Of a stretch of DNA of 64,000 nt, positions 1-8,341 are shown in pieces (position 1 is the first letter of the stretch; each line of letters begins with the position of its first letter). A program made the translations under genes and the position numbers. Below the pieces are notes generated by a model, which worked only from the letters and a program-made list of their open reading frames with translations, was not told the DNA's origin and did not search any database. Origin of the DNA: Streptomyces luteolifulvus (GTDB taxonomy: Bacteria > Actinomycetota > Actinomycetes > Streptomycetales > Streptomycetaceae). Location of the stretch: contig NZ_VZRB01000009.1 of assembly GCF_008806595.1 (NCBI RefSeq), positions 1 to 64,000 on the forward strand. Direction: 5' to 3'.

Positions 1-33
1 GTCACCCTCAACCCGATCGAAGGCGCAGCCTGA
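1..33 (+). CDS. Possible 3' end of a CDS cut by the window edge
   Basis: The first 33 bases read in frame as ten codons (V-T-L-N-P-I-E-G-A-A) and then TGA. A hairpin follows 15 bp later, which fits the end of a transcription unit. Too little is present to name a family, and a short open stretch is expected by chance in GC-rich DNA. The call rests mainly on the following hairpin. Confidence 0.3.
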   Translation, partial: VTLNPIEGAA

Positions 34-48
34 CCGCTCACAGACCAA

Positions 49-79
49 GTGCCCGGCGGCCTCGACGACCACCGGGCAC
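49..79 (+). terminator. Candidate hairpin terminator
   Basis: GTGCCCGG (49-56) pairs with CCGGGCAC (72-79) around a 15-nt loop. There is no T-run, which is common for Streptomyces terminators. It lies just after the TGA at 31-33. Confidence 0.4.
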
Positions 80-165
80 CCAGCCCTGCCCAAACAGCCC
101 CTGACCTGGACCTATTTACGCGTCAGATACCCTTCACAGTCCCGACTCTGCGCCGAGCTCCCTGA

Positions 166-193
166 TCCTTCCGGGTCCTTCCGGGTCCTTCCG
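166..193. repeat. Short tandem repeat, 10-bp unit x 2.8
   Basis: The unit TCCTTCCGGG is repeated nearly three times. It is followed immediately by CGTCCCCTGCG (192-202), part of a 21-bp sequence that recurs at 3456-3476 with 19 of 21 bases identical. Function unknown. Confidence 0.7.
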
Positions 194-262
194 TCCCCTG
201 CGTGTCCCTTGGCGGTCAGCAGAGCCCAGCCGTGAGGGGAACTCGCCTCTGCCGAAGCCCTT

Positions 263-2032
263 TCACAGCCCGTGCCGGTCAAGGATGCTCATCAGCTTCC
301 GCCTGCGTTTCAGTTCCATCCGCAGGTCGGTGAGAAAGAGGGTGAACGCGTCCTCAGTCCCCAGCGCGCGATGGCAGTCACGGGCAGCCTGGAGCAGCCG
401 CGCCAGGTGCTCGTAGGCGCGGTCACCCGTCGGCTCCTTCGACCGCTCGATCAGCCGCAGGTACACGCCGAGCGCCTCGGCCGGGCGCGTCCCGCGCGAC
501 TGATCGGCGAGCTGCGCCCACTGCCGGTCGTCGGCGCGACCGGCGGCCTCCCGCCAGGCGGCGTCCAGGTCGCCGTCGTCGAGCAACGCTTCGATCAGCA
601 CGGGCCCGCCGTACCGGGCGCCGCGCTCACGACGGGCGTCCTCCTCCAAGATGGCCAGCGCCGCCGCACGCTCGGCCTCCCAGCAGTCCGCCGCCCCGGC
701 GACGAAGCGCAACTGCCGGTAGGCGGCTAGGGATCGCTCGAGACGGAACCGGTCCCGGCGCACCGCGACCGCGTCGGCCGCCTGCCCCGTCTGCGCGTAC
801 CGCGCGCACACGTAGTCGACCAGACGGCCGTCGATGTACGTCTCGGCGGCGCAGGCCCGGAGCCCGCGCTCCGCCCAGACAAGCGCCTCGTCCGCACGTC
901 CCGCCGATTCCAGCTCCTCGGCGATGAGCAGATGGGTTGCACCGGTCGGGCCGAGGTCCTGCGCATGCAGAGCGACCAACGCGTCGACGTCACCCTCTGC
1001 CTTGATCAGACGCTCCATCAGATACCTCTCCGCCCAGCCGGACGGCCTGTGCCTGAGTGCCTCAGCCGCCAGCTGCCGAATGCGGGCCAGTCCGCTCGGC
1101 CCCAGCACGTCGGCATAGTCGAGCGGATCCAGGTCCGTCACATCGCTGTCGTCGGCAAGCAGACGTCCTACCAGCCACTCCGCCAGCCGCTCCGGATCGG
1201 GGCGTGCAACCCCGCAGGCCTCCAGATGGACCTCCGCCACTGCGGCGGCGGCCTCCCCGACCAGGCCGTCCGAGTCGTCGATCTCCCCGTACGTCTCTCC
1301 CAGCACCCGGAGTGCCTCCTCGGCCAGAGCGACCGCCTGCGCGGCCTCCCCGTCGGCGGTCAGGGCGCGCAGGGCACTCGCCGCCTCGGCGACCTGTCGT
1401 CCATACCCGGAGGCATCCGCGTACTCGATGTACCCGTACCGGGCGAACGGCCGCGGATCGATCAGCGCGATGATCCGATCCCGGACCGTACCGAGGTCAG
1501 TGCGAGCAGCGGCTGCCCGCAGCTCCAAACGTCGGCGCAGTTCCCGGTCCTCGGCGACCTGCTCCCGCACCAGCACCAGGAGCTGGTCGCGTGACAGCCC
1601 TGAAAGCCACGCTTCCAAGCCGGAAGACCGTGCCCGCGCCGCGGCCCGCTGCTGCGGAATCGTCTTCGCCCGCCGCAACACGGCCAACCCGACCGCCACA
1701 CAGTGCTTGCAGAAGTTGCCCTCCTGCCCGTACGGGCAATCACACCATCCCGAGATCCCGTCACCCCCGTCGAGGGTGAGTTCCACCTCGTAGACATCCG
1801 TACCGTGCACCACGGCGGTGACCGAGCCCTCCCCCACGTCCAGACCACTCACCGCGTCCAGATACCCCAGCCCCCGCCCGAAGGACCGAGCCCCGGCCAG
1901 CGCCTTCAGATCGTCCTCGCCGAATCCCACCACTTTCCGTGCCACACCGGCATTCAACCGCGGATCGGCAGCTCTTGAAGACCCGAGCAACCCGGCAGTC
2001 CACACGTGTGGCCGCGTGCGAAGACTGAGCAC
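263..2032 (-). CDS. SWIM zinc-finger domain protein
   Basis: A protein of about 589 aa. The SWIM signature is clear at residues 97-111: CDCPYG, then FCKHC, giving the C-x-C ... C-x-H zinc pattern known for binding DNA or protein partners. The rest is Ala/Arg/Glu-rich and helical, with TPR-like runs such as residues 370-400, a common arrangement in bacterial SWIM proteins of unknown role. The first ~33 residues look poorly conserved, and the real start may be an internal GTG shortly before VGFGEDDLKAL. It stands alone on its strand with a long gene-poor stretch upstream. The family is confident; the cellular role is not known. Confidence 0.8.
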   Translation of the reverse strand: MLSLRTRPHVWTAGLLGSSRAADPRLNAGVARKVVGFGEDDLKALAGARSFGRGLGYLDAVSGLDVGEGSVTAVVHGTDVYEVELTLDGGDGISGWCDCPYGQEGNFCKHCVAVGLAVLRRAKTIPQQRAAARARSSGLEAWLSGLSRDQLLVLVREQVAEDRELRRRLELRAAAARTDLGTVRDRIIALIDPRPFARYGYIEYADASGYGRQVAEAASALRALTADGEAAQAVALAEEALRVLGETYGEIDDSDGLVGEAAAAVAEVHLEACGVARPDPERLAEWLVGRLLADDSDVTDLDPLDYADVLGPSGLARIRQLAAEALRHRPSGWAERYLMERLIKAEGDVDALVALHAQDLGPTGATHLLIAEELESAGRADEALVWAERGLRACAAETYIDGRLVDYVCARYAQTGQAADAVAVRRDRFRLERSLAAYRQLRFVAGAADCWEAERAAALAILEEDARRERGARYGGPVLIEALLDDGDLDAAWREAAGRADDRQWAQLADQSRGTRPAEALGVYLRLIERSKEPTGDRAYEHLARLLQAARDCHRALGTEDAFTLFLTDLRMELKRRRKLMSILDRHGL

Positions 2033-2636
2033 CCCATCCAGCAGGGAGACTTACGGCGCATCAGCGATGACGGGCGGGCCCGAGCGAGGGGACGGTGAAC
2101 GCCGGGTGGCCGCCGCCCTCAGAGCCAAGTACGTCGGGAGCCTGCGCCGGGTCTCGACCACCAACTGCTGCACGAGCAGAGTGCATTCACGCTGTCTCAC
2201 TCATGGGGTGATGCGGACGGAGGCCGAAGCGGCGGGCCAGGTCGGGCGCGACCGCATCCAGCCAAAGCAACTGACATGATCGTCCGCACACCAGGGCTCC
2301 ATGGACACGACCTGGATGTGGCTCCCCGGCAGCCGACGCTGCCCGGTGAACGTCGTCGGCTACCCGATCGACCCGTCGGTCAGCCCGCCCCTTGATGCGT
2401 CGGCGTCAGCGCCGTAGCGGGCATCCTGTGGACCGTGGTCTCACCCACACCGCCGCTTTCGCCTATATGACGGAGGTGGATGTGCCCGGCGTTAGTGGGG
2501 CTGCTGGCCTCAGCGCGCACCACTGAGTCACGGAAATGACAGCGGAAACCACGTACCACGCCACAACTCCCGTCACTCGGTGGGCAGCCAACGGCTGAGG
2601 CAGGCGCACTCACCAACAGCCCATCGCCCGGGCCCG
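2033..2636. other. Gene-poor stretch, no supported gene
   Basis: About 600 bp between the SWIM gene and the toxin gene. Only short open frames occur, including 86 codons on the minus strand at 2380-2640, none with a recognisable motif or a good ribosome binding site. The sequence is slightly less GC-rich than its surroundings. It may be a remnant of accessory DNA; no transposase or integrase was identified. Confidence 0.5.
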
Positions 2637-3035
2637 TCACAACCGACGTACACGAACACCAGGAAGGTCGTCGAAGCGCGCTCGCCCGTCGTAGGTGACT
2701 ACTGTGCGTGCGGTGGTCAGGGCGGTTGCCGCGATGATCAGATCGTGGGCTCCTCTGGGCTGGCCGGCCCTGCGGACGTGGGCGAGCAGTCGCGCATGAG
2801 CCCGCGCGATGTCCACGGTGTACTCCTCGACCGGAACCGTGGCGAGGACGGCGTCGACGAATGACTGGCGGGCGAGCCGGTTGGTGTCGTCGGCCAGTTC
2901 GACCCCCTGGAGCAACTCCGCGGCCGTGACGGCGGCGATCACCGGGTCGTCATCGTCCGCGAGAACATGGTCGAGGACGACTTTCCGGCGCTCGACAGCG
3001 ATCAATACGCCGGTGTCCAGGATCAGTCGTTCCAC
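2637..3035 (-). CDS. vapC: PIN-domain ribonuclease toxin, VapC family
   Basis: 132 aa, the usual length for VapC toxins, which are Mg2+-dependent RNases cutting tRNA or rRNA. The PIN acidic residues are in place: D7 in LILDTGVLIA, a Glu in TAAELLQG near residue 40, an Asp in GAHDLIIAATAL near residue 99, and a terminal Asp cluster in TYDGRARFDDLPG. It starts at a GTG that overlaps the antitoxin gene by 13 bp, so the two are translationally coupled. Upstream partner: a Phd/YefM-type antitoxin. Target RNA cannot be deduced. Confidence 0.85.
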   Translation of the reverse strand: MERLILDTGVLIAVERRKVVLDHVLADDDDPVIAAVTAAELLQGVELADDTNRLARQSFVDAVLATVPVEEYTVDIARAHARLLAHVRRAGQPRGAHDLIIAATALTTARTVVTYDGRARFDDLPGVRVRRL

Positions 3036-3274
3036 GGTTCGTCCAGGGTCAGCAGATCACGGGTGGCCATCACATCGCCCTCGAAGGCGCCGTCGAGGGT
3101 GTCGACGTAGGGCAGGAGAGCATCCTTCAGCGCCCGGCCGGTGGCTTTGGGCGCCGGGCCGAGCACGGCCAGGCGTTTGCCCCCGCGGGTGATCACGATG
3201 GTTTCGCCGCGTTCCGCGCTGTCCAGCACGGAGGCGAAGTTCCGTGATGCTTCGGTAGCGGTCATCGTCTTCAT
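3023..3274 (-). CDS. vapB: Antitoxin, Phd/YefM (VapB-like) family
   Basis: 83 aa. The N-terminus (MTATEASRNFASVLDSAERG, then ETIVITRGGKRLAVLGP) is a textbook Phd/YefM fold, which binds DNA as a dimer. The C-terminal ~35 residues would thread onto the toxin. It is first in a two-gene operon and its end overlaps the PIN toxin start by 13 bp. Autoregulation is usual for such pairs. A small palindrome-like CTCTCAGAG just upstream (around 3285-3293) is a possible operator, but this is weak. Confidence 0.85.
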   Translation of the reverse strand: MKTMTATEASRNFASVLDSAERGETIVITRGGKRLAVLGPAPKATGRALKDALLPYVDTLDGAFEGDVMATRDLLTLDEPWND

Positions 3275-3677
3275 GACCTCATGCTCTCAGAGAATCTGAT
3301 ACCCGACAAGGCGGACATCGAGGCCTCTGATGACCTCCCCGACATCAAAGCCGAAGAGAGGCCGGACAGTGGTGCCCGGCAGGCTGGGGCGAGGTGGACA
3401 GCGACGGCGCCGACGGTCAGGCCGCCCGGCTTCCTGCGGCCGCTCCATTTCCTCGCGTCCCCTGCGCGTCCCCTGGATCTCGCTTTTCGGCTGCACCGCG
3501 TAACCTCCAGCAGTGGAGCTTGTTCTGGATCGCCGCAGGTCAGAGCCTTGACAAGGGCGTCAGGACACCCGCCGTGACACCTCAGACAGTACTTGTGAGC
3601 AGCGCATTCTCCCCGTTGGGGCCGAGTAGGTGACTCAGAGGCACCGAAGAGACGTTTCCGCAGGTCAGGGACGTTAC
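3275..3677. other. Intergenic stretch between the antitoxin gene and a tRNA 3' end
   Basis: No supported gene. Short open frames on both strands lack family motifs. It contains the second copy (3456-3476) of the 21-bp sequence at 192-212. It lies directly downstream of the tRNA 3' end, a typical integration site for actinomycete elements, but no duplicate of the tRNA 3' sequence was seen in 1-3677. Confidence 0.5.
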
Positions 3678-3754
3678 TGGTGGGGCGGGTGGGACTCGAA
3701 CCCACGGCCGACGGATTATGAGTCCGCTGCTCTAACCGGCTGAGCTACCGCCCC
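3678..3754 (-). tRNA. tRNA with CAT anticodon; probably tRNA-Ile2 (lysidine type), alternatively elongator tRNA-Met
   Basis: Cloverleaf of 74 nt (3681-3754) plus an encoded CCA (3678-3680). The acceptor GGGGCGG pairs with CCGCCCC, the discriminator is A, the anticodon loop is CTCATAA and the anticodon CAT lies at 3718-3720. The anticodon stem GCGGA/TCCGT has a G-T pair at its top, as in E. coli tRNA-Ile2, which is why isoleucine is preferred over methionine. The amino acid would need a covariance model or TilS determinant check. Confidence 0.9.
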
Positions 3755-3922
3755 ATAGCGGCGTGTCGCGTACATGTGTGCGCGCCGTCTGCCGCAGCAT
3801 AGCCGCTCATACGATCTCCTGCTTCGGATGGTCGACTTCGCCTGCCCTGGAGGACCCCACCTGCGGCTCCATGGTTCCCGCTGACATGAAAAAGGACCCC
3901 GGCGGGGTCCTCGTTCAGCGTG

Positions 3923-3995
3923 CTCCCCCGACTGGACTCGAACCAGTAACCTGCCGGTTAACAGCCGGCTGCTCTGCCAATTGAGCTACGGAGGA
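3923..3995 (-). tRNA. tRNA-Asn (GTT), copy 1
   Basis: A 73-nt cloverleaf read on the minus strand. The acceptor TCCTCCG pairs with CGGGGGA (one T-G pair), the anticodon loop is CTGTTAA with anticodon GTT, the T-loop is TTCGAGT, and the discriminator is G as expected for Asn. No CCA is encoded. It is repeated 78 bp away as an identical copy. Confidence 0.95.
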
Positions 3996-4000
3996 CCGAG

Positions 4001-4073
4001 CTCCCCCGACTGGACTCGAACCAGTAACCTGCCGGTTAACAGCCGGCTGCTCTGCCAATTGAGCTACGGAGGA
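4001..4073 (-). tRNA. tRNA-Asn (GTT), copy 2
   Basis: Identical in sequence to the copy at 3923-3995 and separated from it by 5 bp. Being upstream on the minus strand, it is transcribed first, and the two probably share one precursor. No CCA is encoded. Confidence 0.95.
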
Positions 4074-4232
4074 ATGCCTCGTTGCATCGAACGTACCTAC
4101 CTGGGTATTCGCCAGGGGGCGGGCGCTCGCTGCGACACATACATTAGCGCAAGCAGGGGGGTGCTCCGCCAATCGGTTCCCCCTGGCACCGATGCCGCAC
4201 CGAGGACCTATGCAAAGGGAAGGGTGGCCGCC

Positions 4233-4538
4233 ATGCGCTACCGGCTCACGTTCGTCGCCGGACTCGCACTCGGTTACGTGCTGGGCACGAAGGCCGGACG
4301 CGAGCGCTACGAGCAGCTGATGAAGTCCGCTCGTCAGGTCGCGCAGAACCCCGCCGTCCGCAACACCGCGGAGACGGCCGCGCAGCAGAGCCGCCAGTTC
4401 GCGGGCAAGGCGTACCACGCCGTGAGCGACAGGGTCGGCGATCATGTGCCCGACTCGGTCGCCCAGCGTGTGCGCACGCTCCGCGAGCGCAACACGAACG
4501 GCAGCCGCTCGGACGACTGGGGCACCAGCGACACCTAG
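4233..4538 (+). CDS. YtxH-like small membrane-associated protein
   Basis: 101 aa starting at ATG 4233 after AAAGGGAAGGG, a good ribosome binding site. The N-terminus MRYRLTFVAGLALGYVLGTK has a glycine-rich hydrophobic helix (residues 4-16), followed by KAGRERYEQLM, then a long amphipathic Ala/Gln/Arg helix. This is the YtxH pattern: one membrane helix and a charged coil, often stress-linked in Firmicutes and of unknown function in Streptomyces. It stands alone between the tRNA cluster and the kinase gene. Confidence 0.75.
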   Translation: MRYRLTFVAGLALGYVLGTKAGRERYEQLMKSARQVAQNPAVRNTAETAAQQSRQFAGKAYHAVSDRVGDHVPDSVAQRVRTLRERNTNGSRSDDWGTSDT

Positions 4539-4633
4539 CCTTCACGCCCTCCTGTGCGCCCTCTTTCACGCCGTCCCGCCACGGCGCGCGGAGCGGGCGC
4601 GTTCACCCCTGTTCGTGCGGCAGAATTTTGAGC

Positions 4634-6088
4634 ATGGGGATAGTCGCCGGGTTGGACAGTTCGCCCGATTTCACTCGTATCGTCGTCTGCGACGGGGACA
4701 CCGGAGCCGTGCTCCGGCACGGGTACGCACCGCATCCGACCGAGGGCGCCGAGGGCGGCGGTCGGCCCTCCGACGTCGATCCGCAGGCCTGGCTGCTGTC
4801 CCTCGGTGAAGCCGCCGTCGGCGGGCTCCTCGAAGGCGTGCAGGCCATCGGCGTCTCCGCACAGCAGAACGCGGTCGTGCCGCTGGACTCGCAGGGCAAC
4901 ACGGTGCGGCCGGCGATGGTCGGCGGGGACCGGCGGGCGCAGGTCGCGGCCGCCGATCTGATCGACGCGCTCGGCGGGCGCGGGGCCTGGGCGCAGGCGG
5001 TGGGCTGTGTGCCGCAGGCCGGGCATCCCGTGACCAAGCTGCGCTGGCTCGCGAAGAACGAACCCGAGGCCGCCGCGCGCACCACCGTCCTGCTGCAGGC
5101 GCACGACTGGCTGGTGTGGCAGCTGCTCGGCCGTCCGGTCAGGAGGACGACGGACCGGGGCGGGGCCTCCGGGACGGGGTACTGGTCGGCAGCGACCGGC
5201 GGCTACCGGCCCGACCTCGTCGAGCTGGCGCTCGGTCACCAGGCCATGCTGCCCCAAGTGATCGGTCCCTCCGACGCCGCCGGTACGACCCCGGAGGGGC
5301 TGCTGATCTCCGCGGGCACCGGTGAGACGATGGCCGCGGCCTTCGGGCTCGGGCTCGGCTTCGGCGACGCGGTCGTGTCGCTGGGGGCCTCCGGGTCCGT
5401 GATGGCCGTACACCCCGAGGCGCTCGTCGACCCGACCGGGATGATCACCTCCCTGGCGGACGCGACCGGTATGCATCTGCCGGTCGTCACCACGCTGAAC
5501 GCCGTACGGACCCTGCGCGGGACCGCCGAGCTGCTCGGGCTGCCCGATCTGGAGAGCCTGTCCGACCTGGCGATGAAGTCGACGCCGGGCTCGCACGGTC
5601 TTGTCCTGCTCCCCTATCTGGAGGGTGAGCGGACGCCGAGTCTGCCGCACACCGCGGGGACCCTGGCGGGTCTGCGGCGGGAGTCGATGAGGCCGGAGCA
5701 TCTGGCGAGGGCCGCGTTCGAGGGCATGCTGTGCGGGCTCGCGGACGCGCTCGACGTGCTGCGCGGCCGGGGTGTCGAGGTGCGGCGGATCTTCCTGCTC
5801 GGGGCGGCCGCCGAGCTGCCCGCCGTACAGTCCGCGGCGCCCGCGCTGTTCGGCGCGCAGGTCGTGGTGCCGCAGCCCGCCGACTACGCGGCGATCGGCG
5901 CCGCCCGGCAGGCCGCCTGGGCGCTCGGTGTGTCGCAGGGCACCCTCGACCCGCGCACTCCGCCGGCCTGGCAGGGCGCGGTCGCGCAGGTGCTGGAGCC
6001 CGGTGAGGAACTGGCCGTGGGGCAGGCGGTGCGGCAGCAGTTCGTGTCGGTGCGGGAGCAGACCCATCCCGGGGCGTTCCGTCCGTAG
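4634..6088 (+). CDS. xylB: FGGY-family carbohydrate kinase, xylulokinase-like
   Basis: 484 aa, the normal length for xylulokinase, which phosphorylates D-xylulose with ATP before the pentose phosphate pathway. It starts at ATG 4634 (GIVAGLDSSPDFTRIVV, the phosphate-1 loop). GVSAQQNAVVPLD is the typical sugar-site stretch. GTGETMAAAFGLGLGFGDAV then VSLGASGSV is the ADP-binding region of the FGGY C-terminal domain. No xylose isomerase or transporter is adjacent, so the substrate may be another ketose or polyol. The next gene starts 520 bp downstream. Confidence 0.75.
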   Translation: MGIVAGLDSSPDFTRIVVCDGDTGAVLRHGYAPHPTEGAEGGGRPSDVDPQAWLLSLGEAAVGGLLEGVQAIGVSAQQNAVVPLDSQGNTVRPAMVGGDRRAQVAAADLIDALGGRGAWAQAVGCVPQAGHPVTKLRWLAKNEPEAAARTTVLLQAHDWLVWQLLGRPVRRTTDRGGASGTGYWSAATGGYRPDLVELALGHQAMLPQVIGPSDAAGTTPEGLLISAGTGETMAAAFGLGLGFGDAVVSLGASGSVMAVHPEALVDPTGMITSLADATGMHLPVVTTLNAVRTLRGTAELLGLPDLESLSDLAMKSTPGSHGLVLLPYLEGERTPSLPHTAGTLAGLRRESMRPEHLARAAFEGMLCGLADALDVLRGRGVEVRRIFLLGAAAELPAVQSAAPALFGAQVVVPQPADYAAIGAARQAAWALGVSQGTLDPRTPPAWQGAVAQVLEPGEELAVGQAVRQQFVSVREQTHPGAFRP

Positions 6089-6607
6089 GCCGCGCAGAGG
6101 CGGGGCCGCCGTGGCGAGGACGGGTGCCGTGGCGAGGACGGGCTGCGGCCGCGAGGAGGGCTGCGGCCGCGAGGACGGGCGAGCCGCATCCGCGAGACCG
6201 CGTCCGCGAGGACGAGCCGCATCCGCCGAGCCACAGTCCCGAAGGCGGGCCGCATCCGCAGCGCCGGCTCGTAAGGAGGGGCCGCAACCGCCCGACCGAC
6301 CACCGTCCCAAAGACGGGCCGCATCCACCCGACCACCGTCCCGACCGGCCGCATCCGCAGCGCCGCCGTCGTAAGGAGGGACCGCGTCCCCAGGGACGGG
6401 CCCATCGTCGCGGCCGTGGGCCCGTCCCTGCGGACGCCGTTCCGGGCGCGGTCCTCACCCGTAGGTCCTCACCCGTAGGCGTCACCCGTAGGCCGTAAGG
6501 CGCTGTGCTCTCGGCAAAATCAGTTGAGGTAACACGGGTGGAGTGTCCGACGATAGGGGCCAGGGGCAACCATCCCCGCCCCTACCGGCGACTCCGAGAG
6601 ACGTAGC
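6089..6607. other. Non-coding stretch of degenerate GC-rich repeats
   Basis: No supported gene. From about 6105 to 6390 the sequence is built from variants of GCCGCATCCGC and GCGAGGACGGGC. A 38-39-bp unit occurs at 6247-6284 and again at 6348-6385 with few differences (GGCCGCATCCGCAGCGCCG, then TCGTAAGGAGGG). Further on, 6452-6492 holds three copies of a 12-14-bp unit. Open frames running through it on both strands are compositional artefacts. Confidence 0.6.
6452..6492. repeat. Short tandem repeat, unit TCCTCACCCGTAGG
   Basis: Two perfect 14-bp copies (6452-6465, 6466-6479) and a third shortened copy (6481-6492), about 115 bp before the ABC transporter start codon. Whether it binds a regulator is unknown. 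Confidence 0.75.
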
Positions 6608-8341
6608 GTGCTCATACGACTTCTGCGGACCTACCTCAGGCCCTACAAGAAACCCATCGCACTGCTGGTGCTGCTGCAGTTCCTGCAGACCTGCGCCACC
6701 CTCTACCTGCCCACGCTCAACGCGCAGATCATCGACCAGGGTGTCGTGAAGGGCGACACCGGCTACATCCTCTCGTTCGGCGCCCTGATGATCGGCATCT
6801 CGCTGGCGCAGGTCGTGTGCAACATCGGTGCCGTGTACTACGGCGCGCGGACCGCGGCGGCGGTGGGCCGGGACGTCCGGGCCGCCGTCTTCGGCCGGGT
6901 GCAGTCCTTCTCGGCGCGCGAGGTCGGCCATTTCGGCGCGCCCTCGCTGATCACCCGCACCACCAACGACGTCCAGCAGGTCCAGATGCTGGCCCTGATG
7001 ACGTTCACCCTGGTGGTGTCCGCGCCGATCATGTGTGTGGGCGGCATCATCCTGGCCCTGGGCCTGGATGTGCCGCTGTCCGCGGTGCTGGTCGCCGTGG
7101 TGCCGGTGCTCGGCATCTCGGTGACGCTGATCGTGCGCCGGCTGCGCCCGCTGTTCCGGGCCATGCAGGAACGTCTCGACACGGTCAACCGGGTGCTGCG
7201 CGAGCAGATCACCGGCAACCGCGTGATCCGCGCCTTCGTCCGGGACGACTACGAGAAGGACCGGTTCCGGAAGGCCAACGGGGACCTGACCGAGGTGGCG
7301 CTCGGCACCGGAAACCTGCTGGCGCTGATGTTCCCGATCGTCATGACGGTGGTGAATCTGTCGTCGATCGCCGTGGTGTGGTTCGGCGCGCACCGCATCG
7401 ACAGCGGCGGCATGCAGATCGGTGACCTGACCGCGTTCCTCGCCTACCTCATGCAGATCGTGATGGCCGTGATGATGGCCACCTTCATGTTCATGATGGT
7501 GCCGCGCGCGGAGGTGTGCGCCGAGCGCATCCAGGACGTCCTGGACACCTCGTCCAGCGTGGTTCCGCCGGCCAGTCCGGTGCGGGAGCTGCGCCGGCAC
7601 GGCCATCTGGAGATCCGCGGGGCCGGGTTCCGCTACCCGGGTGCCGAGGAGCCCGTGCTCAAGGCGATCGACCTGGTGGCCCGGCCGGGTGAGACCACGG
7701 CCGTCATCGGCTCGACCGGCAGCGGCAAGTCAACCCTGCTGGGCCTGGTGCCGAGACTGTTCGACGCGACCGACGGCGAGGTTCTGGTCGACGGGGTGGA
7801 CGTGTCCACCATCGAGCCGAAACTGCTGGCCAGGACGGTCGGGCTGGTGCCGCAGAAGCCATATCTGTTCGCGGGCACGGTCGCCACGAACCTGCGCTAC
7901 GGCAATCCCGACGCCACCGACGAGGAGCTGTGGCACGCGCTGGAGGTGGCGCAGGCGAGGGACTTCGTGGAGCGGCTGGACAACGGGCTCGACTCGCCCG
8001 TCGCACAGGGCGGGACCAATGTCTCCGGAGGCCAGCGTCAGCGCCTGGCCATCGCCCGCACGCTCGTGCAGCGCCCGGAGATCTACCTCTTCGACGACTC
8101 CTTCTCCGCCCTCGACTACGCCACCGACGCGGCCCTGCGTTCCGCGCTCGCCCGGGAGACCGCCGAGGCGACCGTGGTGATCGTCGCCCAGCGGGTGGCG
8201 ACCATCCGCGACGCCGACCGGATCGTCGTCCTCGACGAGGGCCGGGTCGTCGGCACGGGCCGGCACCACGAGCTCATGTCGGACAACGAGACCTACCGGG
8301 AGATCGTGCTCTCCCAGCTGACGGAAGCGGAGGCTGCCTGA
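6608..8341 (+). CDS. ABC exporter half-transporter, degenerate-site subunit
   Basis: 577 aa from GTG 6608. An N-terminal six-helix exporter domain (residues ~1-310) is fused to a nucleotide-binding domain with Walker A GSTGSGKST (near residue 370), Q-loop VPQKPY and signature VSGGQRQR. Walker B is LFDDSFSALD, so the catalytic Glu is replaced by Asp. The switch His is replaced by Gln (VIVAQRVATIRD). These losses mark the degenerate site of heterodimeric exporters such as TM287/288 or BmrCD. It overlaps the next gene at TGATG and should pair with that product in the membrane. The substrate is unknown: drug, lipid or peptide. Confidence 0.9.
   Translation: MLIRLLRTYLRPYKKPIALLVLLQFLQTCATLYLPTLNAQIIDQGVVKGDTGYILSFGALMIGISLAQVVCNIGAVYYGARTAAAVGRDVRAAVFGRVQSFSAREVGHFGAPSLITRTTNDVQQVQMLALMTFTLVVSAPIMCVGGIILALGLDVPLSAVLVAVVPVLGISVTLIVRRLRPLFRAMQERLDTVNRVLREQITGNRVIRAFVRDDYEKDRFRKANGDLTEVALGTGNLLALMFPIVMTVVNLSSIAVVWFGAHRIDSGGMQIGDLTAFLAYLMQIVMAVMMATFMFMMVPRAEVCAERIQDVLDTSSSVVPPASPVRELRRHGHLEIRGAGFRYPGAEEPVLKAIDLVARPGETTAVIGSTGSGKSTLLGLVPRLFDATDGEVLVDGVDVSTIEPKLLARTVGLVPQKPYLFAGTVATNLRYGNPDATDEELWHALEVAQARDFVERLDNGLDSPVAQGGTNVSGGQRQRLAIARTLVQRPEIYLFDDSFSALDYATDAALRSALARETAEATVVIVAQRVATIRDADRIVVLDEGRVVGTGRHHELMSDNETYREIVLSQLTEAEAA

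Noticed and set aside
2380..2640. 86-codon minus-strand frame before the toxin gene's end
   Set aside because: No ribosome binding site or motif; it is probably non-coding.
7930..8340. Upstream extension of the second ABC exporter gene
   Set aside because: The extension lies inside the first exporter gene in another frame; ATG 8341 with a one-base overlap is the natural start.
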